From NCBI GenBank assembly GCA_964017235.1, contig OZ024929.1, positions 166,021,609 to 166,085,608 on the forward strand: DNA of 64,000 nucleotides, given 5' to 3'. This document shows, one piece after another, positions 1 through 12,000 of the stretch. The first letter of the stretch is position 1. Each line of letters begins with the position of its first letter. The stretch is from Sabellastarte sp. h YS-2021 (lineage: Eukaryota; Annelida; Polychaeta; Sabellida; Sabellidae). Both the position numbers and the translations under genes were made by a program. Below the pieces are notes generated by a model. It worked only from the letters and a program-made list of their open reading frames with translations, did no database searches and had not been told where the DNA came from.

Positions 1-1147
1 CTGTCGGGGTATTGTTTTCACCCATGGTGTCCGGATGAGCGGGCGGTCGGGCGGCGGGAAAAAGTTTGTCCGGGCTGTATCTCAGAAACCGTAAGGTGTA
101 GGAAGTTGATACTTGGTAGGGACATTGGTTAGGAGGTGGAGGTGTGCAGCGTCATGGTGTGACCTTGATTTGACCTTTGACATTGCCGTAGTGACCTTGA
201 CCTATAATAACTTATCTGGGCAATATCTCAGAAACCGTAATGTGTAGGAAGTTGATACTTGGTAGGGACATTGGTTACGGAGGTGTAGGTGTGCAGCGTC
301 ATGGTGTGACCTTGATTTGACCTTTGATCTTGCCGTAGTGACCTTGACCTATAAAAACTTATCTGGGCAATATCTCAGAAACTGTAAGGTGTAGGAAGTT
401 GATACTTGGTAGGGACATTGGTTACGGGGTGTAGGTGTGCAACGTCAAGGTCTGATCTTGAATTGACCTTTGACCTTGCCATACTGAACTTGACCTTTAA
501 AATTTTGTCCGGGCCATATCTCGGAAACAGTAAGGTTTAGAAAGTTGATACTTGGTAGGGACATTGGTTAGGAAGTGTAGGTGTGCAACATCATGGTGTG
601 ACCTTGAATTAACCTTTGACCTTGCCGTAGTGACCTTGATCTTTAAAATCTTGTCTGGGCTATATCTCGAAAACTGTATGGTGTAGGAAGTTGATACTTG
701 GTGGGGACATTAGTTAGGGGGTGTAGGTGTGCAACGTCATGGTGTGGCCTTGATTTGACCTTGCCGTAGTATCTTGACCTAAAAAATCTTGCCTCTGCTA
801 TATCTCGTAAACTGTAACTTGTAGGAAGTTATTACTTGGTAGGGACATAGGTTAGAGGGTGTAGGTGTGCATCATAGTGTGATCTTTTTGACCTGCTAAA
901 GTGTGTTCACCTGCCATATTTGAGACAGCTTTCTCTTATAACAAAGATATATGGATTGCTGCAACTGATTATTATATGCACTTTTACATAATTTGCTATT
1001 TCCATTGACAACTATTCTCTAATTAATAAATTTCACAGCTTAATATTTTTTAGTTTACTGATTAATGCTGCCATCTTGCTATTGCTATGGTGTTGAAAAT
1101 TTTTCCCCAGGCTGTGGGGTACAGGCATCTCTGATGCTATTTTTTTA
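1..1147 (+). mobile_element. HE-A copy 1: Helentron-like non-autonomous element with tandem core (5' end cut by window)
   Basis: The window opens inside the 5' hairpin arm (CTGTCGGGGTA), which aligns with position 13217 of copy 3. Six tandem units of about 146 bp follow, anchored by GTTGATACTTGG near 105, 251, 398, 544 and 690, with a weaker one near 828. Each unit carries TGACCT/TTGACC half-site clusters. The 3' end has GCTGTGGGGTA (an inverted copy of the family 5' end), then the small hairpin GCATC-TCT-GATGC at about 1127, then a T-run. No coding capacity is seen. The Helentron assignment is inference from end structure. Confidence 0.7.
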
Positions 1148-1180
1148 ATATTTTAGTTCCAACAACTACACGTTTTTTGT

Positions 1181-1424
1181 CCAGCCCCCCAGTGGGGTGG
1201 ACATATTATTTTTGCTTTGTTCGGTGTCCAGCGTCACACTTGGTTTCCGGTCATTTCATGGAAAAGAAAATTTATCCTATCTTCACCAAATTTGGTATGG
1301 GTGTTTATTGGGTTAATAGCTTGCATGGGATTGCTTTTGGTAAAGATAGCTCTATAGCTAACTGAGTAATACATAGCTACTTTTGTGTACTTCTTTTGTT
1401 TCCGGGCATTTTAAGGAAAATTAT
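1181..1424 (+). repeat. HE-D, left part: 5' hairpin and first tandem units, interrupted by HE-B1
   Basis: It begins with a hairpin in which TGTCCA and four Cs pair with GGGG-TGGACA (1178-1204), the same kind of 5' end as in the other HE families. Units of roughly 150 bp follow, with the phrases ATAGCTAACTGAGTAATA and GCATTTTAAGGAAAA. The array stops at the HE-B1 insertion and resumes at 4453. No coding sequence is seen. Confidence 0.55.
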
Positions 1425-4400
1425 TGTATCCCTGGACGAAAGTCGGGGATACTTAGGATTCAGTACGGTCACGCCGCCGCCGCCGCAGAGATTTCCTTTT
1501 GGACGCGATAACTTAAAAAATATTTTAGTTAGAACTTTCAAATTTGGTATGTGGGTATATATGGGCAATGTGACCTTGACCTTCAATCTCAAGGTCACTG
1601 GTGGCCACTTAAAGGTCAGATTTTGGCCATTTTTGCACATTTTGGCCCAGTTCTCCAATACAGAAAGTTAGATCATCCTATGGCTGGTATATATAATACA
1701 TATATATGTCCTCTATAAGCATGCAGAAATTTGACCTTGAAGCTCTTCATTGAAGGTCATCCACTGACCGCCAAAGTACCTGACCGGGGGTCATTTTTGG
1801 CTTTTTTGGAGATATTTTCACACTTAACGCTGACTATATTGCATGGAAACTATTGAAAATGGCTTTGGAGGTTGAGTACATGATGGACTTCTACCATCCA
1901 GGTTTACTGGTTACAGATCTTCATTTAAGGTCATCCACTGACCACCAAAGTACCTGACCAAGGGTCATTTTTGGCATATTTGGAGATATTTTCACACTTA
2001 ATGCAGACTACATTGCATGGAAACTATTGAAAATGGCTTTTCAGGTTGAGTACATGACGGAGTACCAGCATCCAGGCTGACCGGTTACAGATCTTCATTG
2101 AAGGTCATCCACTGACCGCCAAAGTACCTGACCGAGGGTTTTGGGCCCTCTATTTGTTTGTTTGTGAACAAGATAACTCAAAAACTGACAGACGGATTTT
2201 GATAAAATTTTCAGGATATGTCCAAATTGGTAAAAGGATGTGATTAAATTTTGGGAGTGATCTGGATCACTGTCTGGATCTTCTGGATCCATGAAATTTA
2301 ATTTTTAAAGACACATAACTCAAAAAGTTATGGGTGCATTTTGATGAAATTTTCAGGAGATGTCCTTATTGGGATGAGGAACAAGTGATTAGATTTTGGG
2401 AGTGATCTGGATCACTGTCTGGATCCTCTGGATCCAGACTGCCAGATGTGTTTGTGTACAATATAGCTCAAAAACTTATGAACGGATTTTGATGAAATTT
2501 TCAGGATATGTCTGAAAAGGTAAAAAGATGAAATGGTTGAATTTTAGAAGTGATCCGGATCACTATATGGATCTTCTGGATCCATGAAATGTAATTTTTA
2601 AAGACAGATACCTCAAAAAGTTATGCATGGATTGTGATGACATTTTCAGCAAATGGCCTAAATGGTGCGAGGAACAAGTGATTAGATTTGGGGAGTGATC
2701 TGGATCACTGTCTGGATCATCTGGATCCAGGTTGCCAGATGTGTTTGTGTACATTGTAGCTAAAAAACTTATGGACGGATTTTGATGAAGTTTTCAGGAT
2801 ATGTCTGAAAAGGTACAAGGATGAAATGGCTGAATTTTGGAAGTGATCCGGATCACTATATGGATCTTCTGGATCCATGAAATGTAATAAGACAGATACC
2901 TCAAAAAGTTATGGATGGATTGTGATGACATTTTCAGCAAATGACCTAAATGGTGCGAGGAACAAGTGATTAGATTTGGGGAGTGATCTGGATCACTGTG
3001 TGGATCATCTGGATCCAGGTTACCAGATGTGTTTGTGTACATTGTAGCTCAAAAGCTTATGGACGGATTTTGGTGAAATTTTCAGGATATGTCTGAAAAG
3101 GTAAAAGGATGAAATGACTGAATTTTGGAAGTGATTCGGATCACTATATGGATCTTCTGGATCCATGAAATGTAATAAGACATACCTCAAAAAGTTATGG
3201 ATGGATTGTGATGATATTTTCAGCAAATGACCTAAATGGTACAAGGAACAAGTGATTATACTTTTGGAGTGATCTGGATCACTGTCTGGATCATCTGAAT
3301 CGAGCCTGCAACATGATTTTAGGATGAATTTTGATGATATTTTTAGGATATGTTACAAATAGTAAAAGGAAGACATGGTAAAAGGAAGAAATGATTCAAT
3401 TTTGCGAGTGATCTGAACCACTATCTGGATCTTCTGGATCCATGAAATATAATTTTTAAAGACAAATAGCTCAGAAACTCATGGGTGGATTTTTATGAAA
3501 TTTTCAGGAAATGTCTTAAATGGGACAAGGAACAAGTGATTAGATTTTGGGAGTGATCTGGATCATCTGGATCCAGGCTGCCAGATGTGTTTGTGTACAA
3601 GATAAATCAAAAACGTATGGACGGATTTTCATGAAATTTTCAGGATATGTCTGAAAAGGTAAAAGGATGAAATGATTGAATTTTGGAAGTGATCTGGATC
3701 ACTATATGGATCTTCTGGATCCATGAAATGTAATTTTTTAAGACAGATACCTCAAAAAGTTATGGATGGATTGTTTCAGCAAATGGCCTAAATGGTACAA
3801 GGAACAAGTGATTACATTTTTGGAGTGATCTGGATCATCTGGATCCAGGCTTGCACATAATCTTGGAATGGATTTTGATATTTTCAGGATATGTTACCAA
3901 TGGTAAAAGGAAGAAGTGGTAAAACGAAGAAATGATTCAATTTTGCGAGTGATCTGGACCACTATCTGGATCTTCTGGATCCGTGAATGTAATTTTTAAA
4001 GACAAATAGCTCAGAAAGTCATGAATGGATTTTTATGAAATTTTCAGGAAATGTCTTAAATGGGACAAAGAACAAGTGATAAGATTATGGGAGTAATCTG
4101 GATCACTGTCTGGATCATGTGGATCCAGGCTGCCAGATGTGTCTGTGTACAAGATAACTCAAAAACTTATGGACGCATTTCGATGAAATTTTTAGAATAT
4201 GACTGAAAAGGTAAAAGGATGAAATGATTGAGTTTTGAAAGTGATCCGGATCACTATATGGATCTTCTGGATCCATGAAATGTAATTTTTAAAGACAGAT
4301 ATAAGGAAACAACTAGTGATTAGCTTTTGGAAGTAATCTGGTACTATGGAGAATCCTGATCTGGTGCTCCAGGAAACAGGCTCAAGCCCGACACATTCAC

Positions 4401-4452
4401 GCCTTAACTATGTCCCATCCGGGGATACACTGCGTTGAGACGCAATCTCTAG
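1425..4452 (+). mobile_element. HE-B copy 1: Helentron-like element, 3.0 kb, inserted in HE-D
   Basis: The 5' end is TGTATCCCTGGAC-GAAA-GTCGGGGATA, a hairpin, followed about 45 bp later by (CCG)4-5 at 1472-1486. The 3' end has GGGGATACA (4421-4429, the inverted copy of the 5' TGTATCCC), the hairpin TGCGT-TGAG-ACGCA (4431-4444), and then CTAG at 4449-4452 followed by T. Inside are two units of about 180 bp (1735-2130) and a long GATC-rich array (2150-4300). Comparing the HE-D units on each side reconstructs an empty site at a TT dinucleotide. A subterminal inverted repeat, a 3' hairpin and insertion between Ts fit non-autonomous Helentrons (HINEs). No Rep/helicase ORF is present. Confidence 0.7.
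2150..4300. repeat. GATC-rich tandem array with ~290-bp higher-order unit
   Basis: Two related monomers of about 145 bp alternate. One carries CCAGATGTGTTTGTGTACA (2447, 2738, 3027, 3583, 4136), the other starts near CTTCTGGATCCATGAA. The spacing of the first marker is about 290 bp and then about 555 bp where an extra pair is present. Many units contain the 16-bp perfect palindrome AGTGATCCGGATCACT or a one-base variant. The short minus-strand ORFs here are translations of the satellite and not genes. Confidence 0.8.
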
Positions 4453-5058
4453 TTTGATATATCTTTACTAAATTTTGTATGAGCAATAGTTAGGTTAGCA
4501 GCTTTCTTGGGATTGCTTTTAGTGATAATAGCTATATAACTGACTGAGTAATAGCTACTTAGCTACTTTGAGTAGCTTTTTTATTTTAAGCATTTTAAAG
4601 GAAAAGTATTTCACCTATGTTCACAAAATTTGGGATGGAGGATTATTGGATCAGTAGCTTGCTTGGGATTGCTTTTGGTGATAATTCCTTTAAAGCTAAC
4701 TGAGTAATAGCTACTGTGCTATATAGCTATTATGTTATTTTGGGTTAAGTTTTTTTCTGGACATTTTTATGAAACAATGCTTTGTATCTTCACAAAAATT
4801 AATATGAAGGATGATTGGGTCAATAGTTTGGCCAGGATAGCTTTTGATTGATAGCTTTGTAGCTATCTGAGTAATAGCTGCTTTGCTACTTTGAGCCTGC
4901 TCTGAATTGCATTTCTGTTTACACTCTTTTAAAGGAAATATATTTTACTCATCTTTGTAAAATTTGGTGTGAAGATTTATAGGGTCAATTGCTTGCTTGG
5001 TATTGTTGTTGATGGTAATAGCTTTAACCTCCTGAGTAATAGCTACATAGCAAAAAAC
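4453..5058 (+). repeat. HE-D, right part: tandem ~150-bp units
   Basis: The array begun at 1181 resumes directly after the CTAG end of HE-B1. Units contain GCTTGGGATTGCTTTT and CTGAGTAATAGCTAC. No 3' hairpin end could be found, so HE-D appears truncated or merges into the next repeat. Confidence 0.55.
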
Positions 5059-5340
5059 ATAAATATGTCTATCTCCTAAACCATGCGAGATAGAGCGATT
5101 TCGTTAAAATTTTCGACCCACAGGGTATCTTAGCAATGTACTCTTGGAAATTTTCAAAAAAATTTCCTCTCCCCAAAAATGGTGGGCATTTTGAATTTTC
5201 GAATTTTTGCCAAAAATGCAAAAACACTAATTTGCTTCTATCTCCTTAACCGTGTGAGATAGAGCGATTCCGTCGAAATTTTCGACCCACAGGGTATCCA
5301 AAAAATATACTCTTGCCAATTTTCAGAAAAGTACTTGGTA
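5059..5340 (+). repeat. Two units of the GAGATAGAGCGATTTCG repeat
   Basis: Two units of about 160 bp contain GAGATAGAGCGATT and GACCCACAGGGTATC. The same unit type occurs four times inside HE-C3 (24940-25345 and once near 26970-27170), so this is a core repeat found in more than one context. 5341-5594 shows nothing recognisable. Confidence 0.65.
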
Positions 5341-5594
5341 AAATGTAAAGCATTACAGTTCATTACACATTAGTATTACCCCTGTCTGCTATTTGTACTG
5401 AAGATTGTTCCCATATAAAGTAGTTGCTCTAGGTTAAAGTTTTATGGCAGATTGGTCTGCAAACAAACTGAGAGAAGGGGTGGCTATCTATATCTCAAAC
5501 CTCCTGTTTTGCAGAAAGTTAGCAACAAAATTGCATTTTCTATTATGTCTTTCATTACTTAAAAGATCAATTTTAGAAGACATTTTAAGAAGTG

Positions 5595-6487
5595 AAAAAA
5601 AGCATCAGAAATGCCTGTACCCCACAGCCTGGGGAAATAACATTGAACACCATGAGATAAAGAAGAGGTGAAAAAGTATTAAGATCAGGAGACTTTAACA
5701 ATACTTACAATAGACAATGTAAGTTGTGTAAAGATACTGGATAAAAATAACATGTAAGAGAGCAAATATGTATGTGAAGGCAAAGTATCAAAACAAGGCA
5801 GTTCAATAACAAGATGCCAGAATAAACTAACTAAAAGTTATGAAGCTGTAAATTTTCTTAATTGTAGTATCACTGTTAAAGGAGATATAACAATTAGTTA
5901 AAATTACATGTAATAATCAGTTACAGCAGTCCATATATCTTTGTGATAGAAATATGTGTCAGATATGGCAGCAGAGAACATTTTGGCAAAACAACATGCC
6001 TCAATTAGTGACCCTACGGTTTTTGAGATATAACGCAAACAAGATTTTAACCCTATCACTACCATGTCTGTCGACCACAGTCGACAGCAATTAGTATTCC
6101 CCTGAACCTTGCCTGTTGACCTTGGTCGACGATTTTTAAATGTTTTATAGTTCCTTCAGTCATGCACTATACACATTTGCAGGTCTTTGACAACTCTATT
6201 GCATGTGACGTCCATTTTCCTCGGTCAGTGGCTGTTAAAAGCTCTGGTAGTGAAAGGGTTAAAGGTCAAGGTCAGTACAGCCAGGTCAGAGGTCAAATCA
6301 AGGTCACTTCACAACATTGCACACACCTACACACCTCAGCCAATGCCCCTACCAAGTATCAACATTCTACACCTTACGGTTTCTGAGATACAGCCTGGAT
6401 GAGATATTTCTCGCTGCCGAACCACCCACTCATCTGGATGCCATGGGTGAAAACAATACCCGCACAGCCTTTAGCTGCTGTGGGGTA
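5595..6487 (-). mobile_element. HE-A copy 2, reverse orientation
   Basis: Read on the minus strand it starts with TACCC-CACAGC...GCTGTG-CGGGTA (6456-6487), the 5' hairpin of HE-A. It carries about one and a half core units, with AAGGTCA half-sites visible on the plus strand at 6262-6305. It ends with GGCTGTGGGGTACA (inverted at about 5616-5629) and a GCAT..ATGC hairpin at 5602-5614 followed by a T-run. Much of the middle (5650-5990) is unique sequence, so this copy has few tandem units. No ORF of note. Confidence 0.65.
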
Positions 6488-7045
6488 AAAAGCTAAATAA
6501 GTTTGAAAAAAGAGGAACCCTTGCTATTTAATTGGTGAAACTTGTGACACATTTAGCAGAAGTAATCATGTCTAGCCTGGGTATTGATCCTAGTTCTGTA
6601 ATTATTTCTCTACAGTCTAGACAGTTCAGTACTGACAAGTGATATTCCAACAGTGTACTTTGTTATCAGAGTTGCACCAATAAACTCCACTAGAATAAAA
6701 ACTGTTGATGGGAAAAACATTTCATATTTTCCTTTGCAAGGATTAATACTAGTCCACTCTCACAAAATCAGATCCAATTATTTAGTGTTTCACACTGTTG
6801 TAACCCATAGATTAAAATTTTTACTTGCAGAATTATCGATACTGATTTTTAGAATGCTATTTATGTTGTGTATGAGGGGTTATATGTGCCAGACATAAAT
6901 CTTATCTCGAATTCATTCATAGTTCTTATAACAAACTCAGTTTATAAGATTATCAGACAGTATATTATTATTGTGAAAATTATTTTGGTGAGTGAAGTGA
7001 AATACAGCTGGTCATATAATATCTATAAAGCAAGTTATTGTTCAT
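6488..7045. other. Unannotated spacer
   Basis: AT-rich sequence between two composite elements. A pyrimidine-rich TTTCTCTACAG at about 6605-6615 resembles a splice acceptor, but no exon with a usable reading frame follows. Nothing else is seen. Confidence 0.4.
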
Positions 7046-8885
7046 AATTAAGCGTCCCTGAAAGGGCGCTTATTTGTTTTCGCCTCAGTTTCCTTGCCGC
7101 CGCCGCCGCATTATGGTCTCCCTTGAATATTTCCCTTATTATTAGAAGGTTTCAAACCATATTTGGCAGTTATATACCTTAGGCGTGGGAAAATTTTTCT
7201 GCATGCTTAAATTTGACCTTTGACCTTTATGAAGGTCACATGATCAAAAACTATTTTTCGAAGTACGCCCCCCGTCATCACAGTTCAGGAAAAACTACTT
7301 GATACAGAGCCTTATAATTTGACACACCTGTTCATACTATCGAAAACGTGAGCTGATTAGATTTTGGGAGCAATCCCTTGAAAAATGTCTCATTTATGAG
7401 TGATTTTCTGACACCTTCCAGTCTGAAAGTCTTAAATTTAGGCCAACCCCCCTATTATCTTCTTAAGTATTGCATTTAGAGCTATAAAATGTAGTGGGAG
7501 GTAATAGGAAACCGTATGTGGAGAGTCTAAATAGCCGGTCAGTTTTACCCCACGGCCCCCCCTTATGGGTCAAACTGGGGTAATAAAATAGCTGATTTTG
7601 AGTTTTTGCCTTATATCTCCTTTATTGTTGCTTTTATAGCTTCAGAATGTATTAAGAGGTATTGGGAAAGCATATATGGAGAGTCTAAATAGCCAGTCAG
7701 TTTTACCCCCTGGCCCCCCCTTATGGGTCAAACTGGGGTCATAAAATAGCTGCTTTTGAGTTTTTGCCTTGTCTCTCCTTTATTGTTGCTTTTATAGCTT
7801 CAGAATGTATTAAGAGGTATTGGGAAAGCATATATGGAGAGTCTAAATAGCCGGTCAGTTTTACCCCCCGATCCCCCCTTATGGGTCAAACTGGGGTCAT
7901 AAAATAGCCGATTTTGAGTTTTTGCCTTTATCTCGTTTATTGTTGCTTTTATAGCTTCAGAATATATTAAGAGGTGTTGGGAAAGCATATGTGGAGAATC
8001 TAAATAGCCGGTCAGTTTTATCCCCCAACCCCTCCTTATGGGTCAAACTGGGGTCATAAAATAGTTACTTTGGAGTTTTGACTTATATCTCCTTTATTGT
8101 TGCTTTTATACCTTCAAAATGTATTAAGAGGTATTGGGAAAGCATATGTGGAGAGTCTAAATAGCCGGTCAGTTTTACCCCCTGCCCCGCCTCCCCCCTT
8201 ATGGGTCAAACTGGGGTCATAAAAGAGCTGATTTTGAGTTTTTGCCTTATATCTCCTTTATTGTTGCTTTTATAGCTTCAGAATGTATTAAGAGGTATTG
8301 AGAAAGAATATGGAGAGTCTAAATAGCCGGTCAGTTTTACCCCCCGACCCCCCCCTTATGGGCCAAACTGGGGTCATAAATAGCTGCTTTGGAGTTTTTG
8401 CCTTACAGCTCCTTTATCGTTGCTTTTATAGCTTCAGAATGTATTAAGAGGTATTGAGAAAGAATATGGAGAATCTAAATAGCCGGTCAGTTTTATCCCC
8501 CGACCCCCCTTTATGGGTCAAACTGGGGTCATAAAATAGTTGCTTTGGAGTTTTGCCTTATATCTCCTTTATTGTTGCTTTTAGATCTTCAGAATGTATT
8601 AAGAGGTATTGGGAAAGCATATGTGGAGAGTCTAAATAGCCGGTCAGTTTTACCCCCCGACCCTCCCTTATGGGCCAAACTGGGGTCATAAATAGCTGCT
8701 TCGGAGTTTATGCCTTATACCTCCTTTATTATTGCTTTTATAGCTTCAGAATGTATTAAGAGGTATTGGGAAAGCATACGGTGCAGCTTTGTGCATTCTT
8801 AGCTTTACAGTATGCTTATTAAAACCACAAAGCATTTTAAACTTTAAGGGACGCTTCGCTTTTGTTAGCAAAAGCATTCCTCTAG
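7046..8885 (+). mobile_element. HE-C copy 1: Helentron-like element with 157-bp tandem core
   Basis: The 5' end TAATTAAGCGTCCCT is followed by a hairpin (AAGCG-CCCT pairing with AGGGCGCTT) and (CCG)4-5 at about 7098. The core has eight units marked by TTATGGGTCAAACTGGGG at 7563, 7721, 7879, 8036, 8199, 8356, 8511 and 8668, a period of about 157 bp. The 3' end carries AAGGGACGCTT (inverted 5' end), the perfect hairpin GCTTTTG-TTAG-CAAAAGC (8858-8875), and CTAG at 8882-8885 followed by T. It is complete by comparison with copies at 21238 and 24546. Confidence 0.75.
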
Positions 8886-9061
8886 TTTTCATCACTGATC
8901 TGCACAATGGTGCTTATTGTGGTGTTTATTTGGAATCCAACATTTGTTGTAGACATTAATACTGTAGGCACACAAAGTCTAAAATGGGAATGTTCAAATC
9001 AAAACAGTTTTAGCTTGATTTTCGAGGGTTTTATATTTCAGTCATTTGCTTAAGTTTGCAG

Positions 9062-12000
9062 AGAAGGAAGATTGTTGCACAGCAAGATTTTGACATAAAA
9101 GTGAAGTAAGAATCTCAATAACACCCATCTGCCAATATTGTGATAAGCCTATGGGTGTTCTGATGTACACAACTCCTTGTCAGCCACAATTGATTTCTTT
9201 CTTGTATACATTTTGGACTACAGTTAATTAATTTTGCTGAGATGGTTGTGAATATGAATATGTGAATGTATTAAATTTTGTTGTGAAAAATAGGGCAATA
9301 GTGACTCGTACAAACAAACTACATTTGCCATCAGGGTCAAAGGTGACGTCCACAATTATTTAAAATTAATTACAGCCACTATAATTGTCTGTGATTACAT
9401 CCATGACCAAAGATGTTTTATACCAAAAAAAAAAATTCCAAATAAAAAAGTGTGCCAAGTACTATCCCTCGGTGCTGGATAATCTCTTTTTACAAGCTGT
9501 ATATTTAACAGTTACACTTTGAGAATACAACATCCTGATGAAATTCTATATTTAAAGTCAAGATGTCTAAGATAAAATAAGAATATACAAGTAAAAAAAT
9601 TCTTTTTCTTAAAAATTAAAATCTAAAAATAATGCAATTTAAATGTTTAAGGTCAAATTTACATCTCTTAAACAGATTAAATAAAGCAACTTTTAGATGG
9701 AGAAAGTAGGGCAGTCAGATTTCTATAATTTATATCTTCCAGGCTTGGATTTTAATTCTAACCATGAAAGATCCAGGTTGAGTGTATTAACTACTTCACA
9801 AAGGACCTTTTTCACATTGTTAATGCAGTGGCCCTAATTTACTAATTGTACTAATTGTGTACTCCATTAAAACTCTTTAATAGTTGGTCATTAAAAATAT
9901 GACTTAACAGTTGATCCTCCTTAAAATATGACAAGTGTTGAAATTCATCTTGTTTTTTTTTCAAAACTGAGAATAGTCGAAATGATTACAAGGCTGTGGT
10001 TCCTTATTCGTGATCAGGTGGCTGATGCTTCTATAGAATAGTACAGGCCTATTTTATATACACATGTATTTATATAGCACAAGCCTAAATTGTTTTCAAA
10101 GTTTAAATGATAACTTTCTTATGTCTCAACCAATTTTGATGATTCTTCTACCCTTGTCCTCAGTGAGAAAAGACAAAATTTTTGTACCAAATAGATCTGT
10201 AAGACTATAAATATTATGTGCATCAATGCATATATCTTTATTTGACATTGGTTGATTATTTTCATGTCTGATTATACTTTAAAATATTAAATATGATAGT
10301 AGCATGTAATGGTCCGAAGTCTGTGTTAAAGAGTCCAAACCCTGATAATTGATTGAACAGAAGATTGATCACACAAAGTGTGTTTGATTAAAAGTAAAAA
10401 GAAAAAAGTAAAAAAAAAGTAAAGAAGATAAAAGGGATAAAAAACATTCAATCCGCCAAGCTATACAAACCAGACTATCTGTTCAGTACCATAATCATGT
10501 AATGTTGACAAATACACTGGCTGAGATAGAGTATATATGCTTGGTTGTGAAGTTGTTGACTTCAAAGTCATTTAGTTTTCAACCCTGTATTATTTGTATT
10601 GATCTATTTGCAATCAGTACAACTTGTTAATTTGTTAATTGATGCAAGCACCTGTCTTCTTTGACTCAGTTAAAGTATTGACCAATTTATACCGAAGTTG
10701 GTTTCGTTTAAAGTGTAAAAGCTTCTATGGAAAATTTTCTCCAAATAGTATTTCACATAATCCCCTATTTTCTAAGGTATAATTCTAAAATCAAATGTTT
10801 ATTGGCAAACCATGAATATATACCTTAAAATGTATATCCCATTATCACCTATCACAACAAAATGCTGGCACCTTTAGAAGTTAATGATTCTGATGTCCCA
10901 GTTAATAGATACTGAAGAAACCTTTAGTGGGAATATTTTTAAAATCACACAGGTGGCTAATGATTTGTGTGATATTTTAGAGATGAGCGAGCCAGTCAGT
11001 TACTGGATCTGGTGGATGAGGTGGAGAGTTTACACAACCGATCCTCTGAACCTGTGGACTGTCTCAGACCCTACCTCTCTCCTTCCAGGTAAAACATTTC
11101 TTATAATGTGAAATGCGTAGGTTTTTTTTTGTCACAGTAAACCATTGAATTTATCTGGCACTACATATGCCCTTCATGGTAAGGCATTGCTTTATGGTTA
11201 AAATGAGCCTTCTGTTCTTGGCAGTGTATAAAGTTCAACCTATTATAATCTCAAAGAAATAAATAAAAAAGTTTGCTTCATCAAAAGTTTAAGGTAATGG
11301 CTGATGACAAAGAACCTGGGGCAGCTGTATTCACAAAGTGAATTGCGTTAAGCTTAAAATTAGCTTAACTTTTATAGAAAAATGGCTTAGCTAATCTTTG
11401 GACTAAATCTATATTTACAAAGTTTAGCTAATTTTTGGACTAAGTACAGCGGATTAAATTATATTTATTCCAAAATTTAATCCATTTTCATGGGTAGATA
11501 AAAGTTAATTCAAAAGTTGATCCATAAATCAGCTTCACTTGGATTAGCTTAAGTTCTGTCTGAATACAAACCTTAAACCTAATCCAATTTTTGGATTAAC
11601 TTAGTTTATCCCTCATCTTTCACTTATCCGCTTTATTAATATGGCCCAAGGTATTTTCTTGTTTAATGGTAGATTCTGTTAAATAAAGTATAAATAGTAT
11701 AAATAGCATGCTGTGACTGCTTCCTGTTTTCTTCTGGTTTCAGACGGTGCTTCTGATATAAAATGAATATATGCGATATGTTTTACAGTTGCTCATCTTT
11801 TATAATTTTCTGCTTTTGAAAGTGAAACTTCCAGCCTTGTCCGACCTGTCATTGAGTAAGGCATTTCATGGCTGAATATCTTTGACAGGAAAGAGAAGCC
11901 ACAGCAGATCTCCCTTGACCCATTCCAGGACTCCCTGTTTGAGGAAGATTCAGATGAACTGGATGAGCCAAGGCTAAGTCTGAGTGGTCTCATCAAACGG

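Noticed and set aside
2095..3244. Minus-strand ORFs with repeated DPDDPDSDPDHSPNL peptide
   Set aside because: They are translations of the GATC-rich satellite; the peptide repeat follows the DNA repeat, and there are no splice or start features.
7800..7988. Short ORFs in the HE-C arrays (also 21896-22141 and 22087-22374)
   Set aside because: They repeat with the 157-bp unit and have no relation to known proteins.
10884..11111. 75-codon plus-strand ORF as a gene
   Set aside because: Its frame differs from the one that joins in phase to the next exon; the segment is an exon read in another frame.
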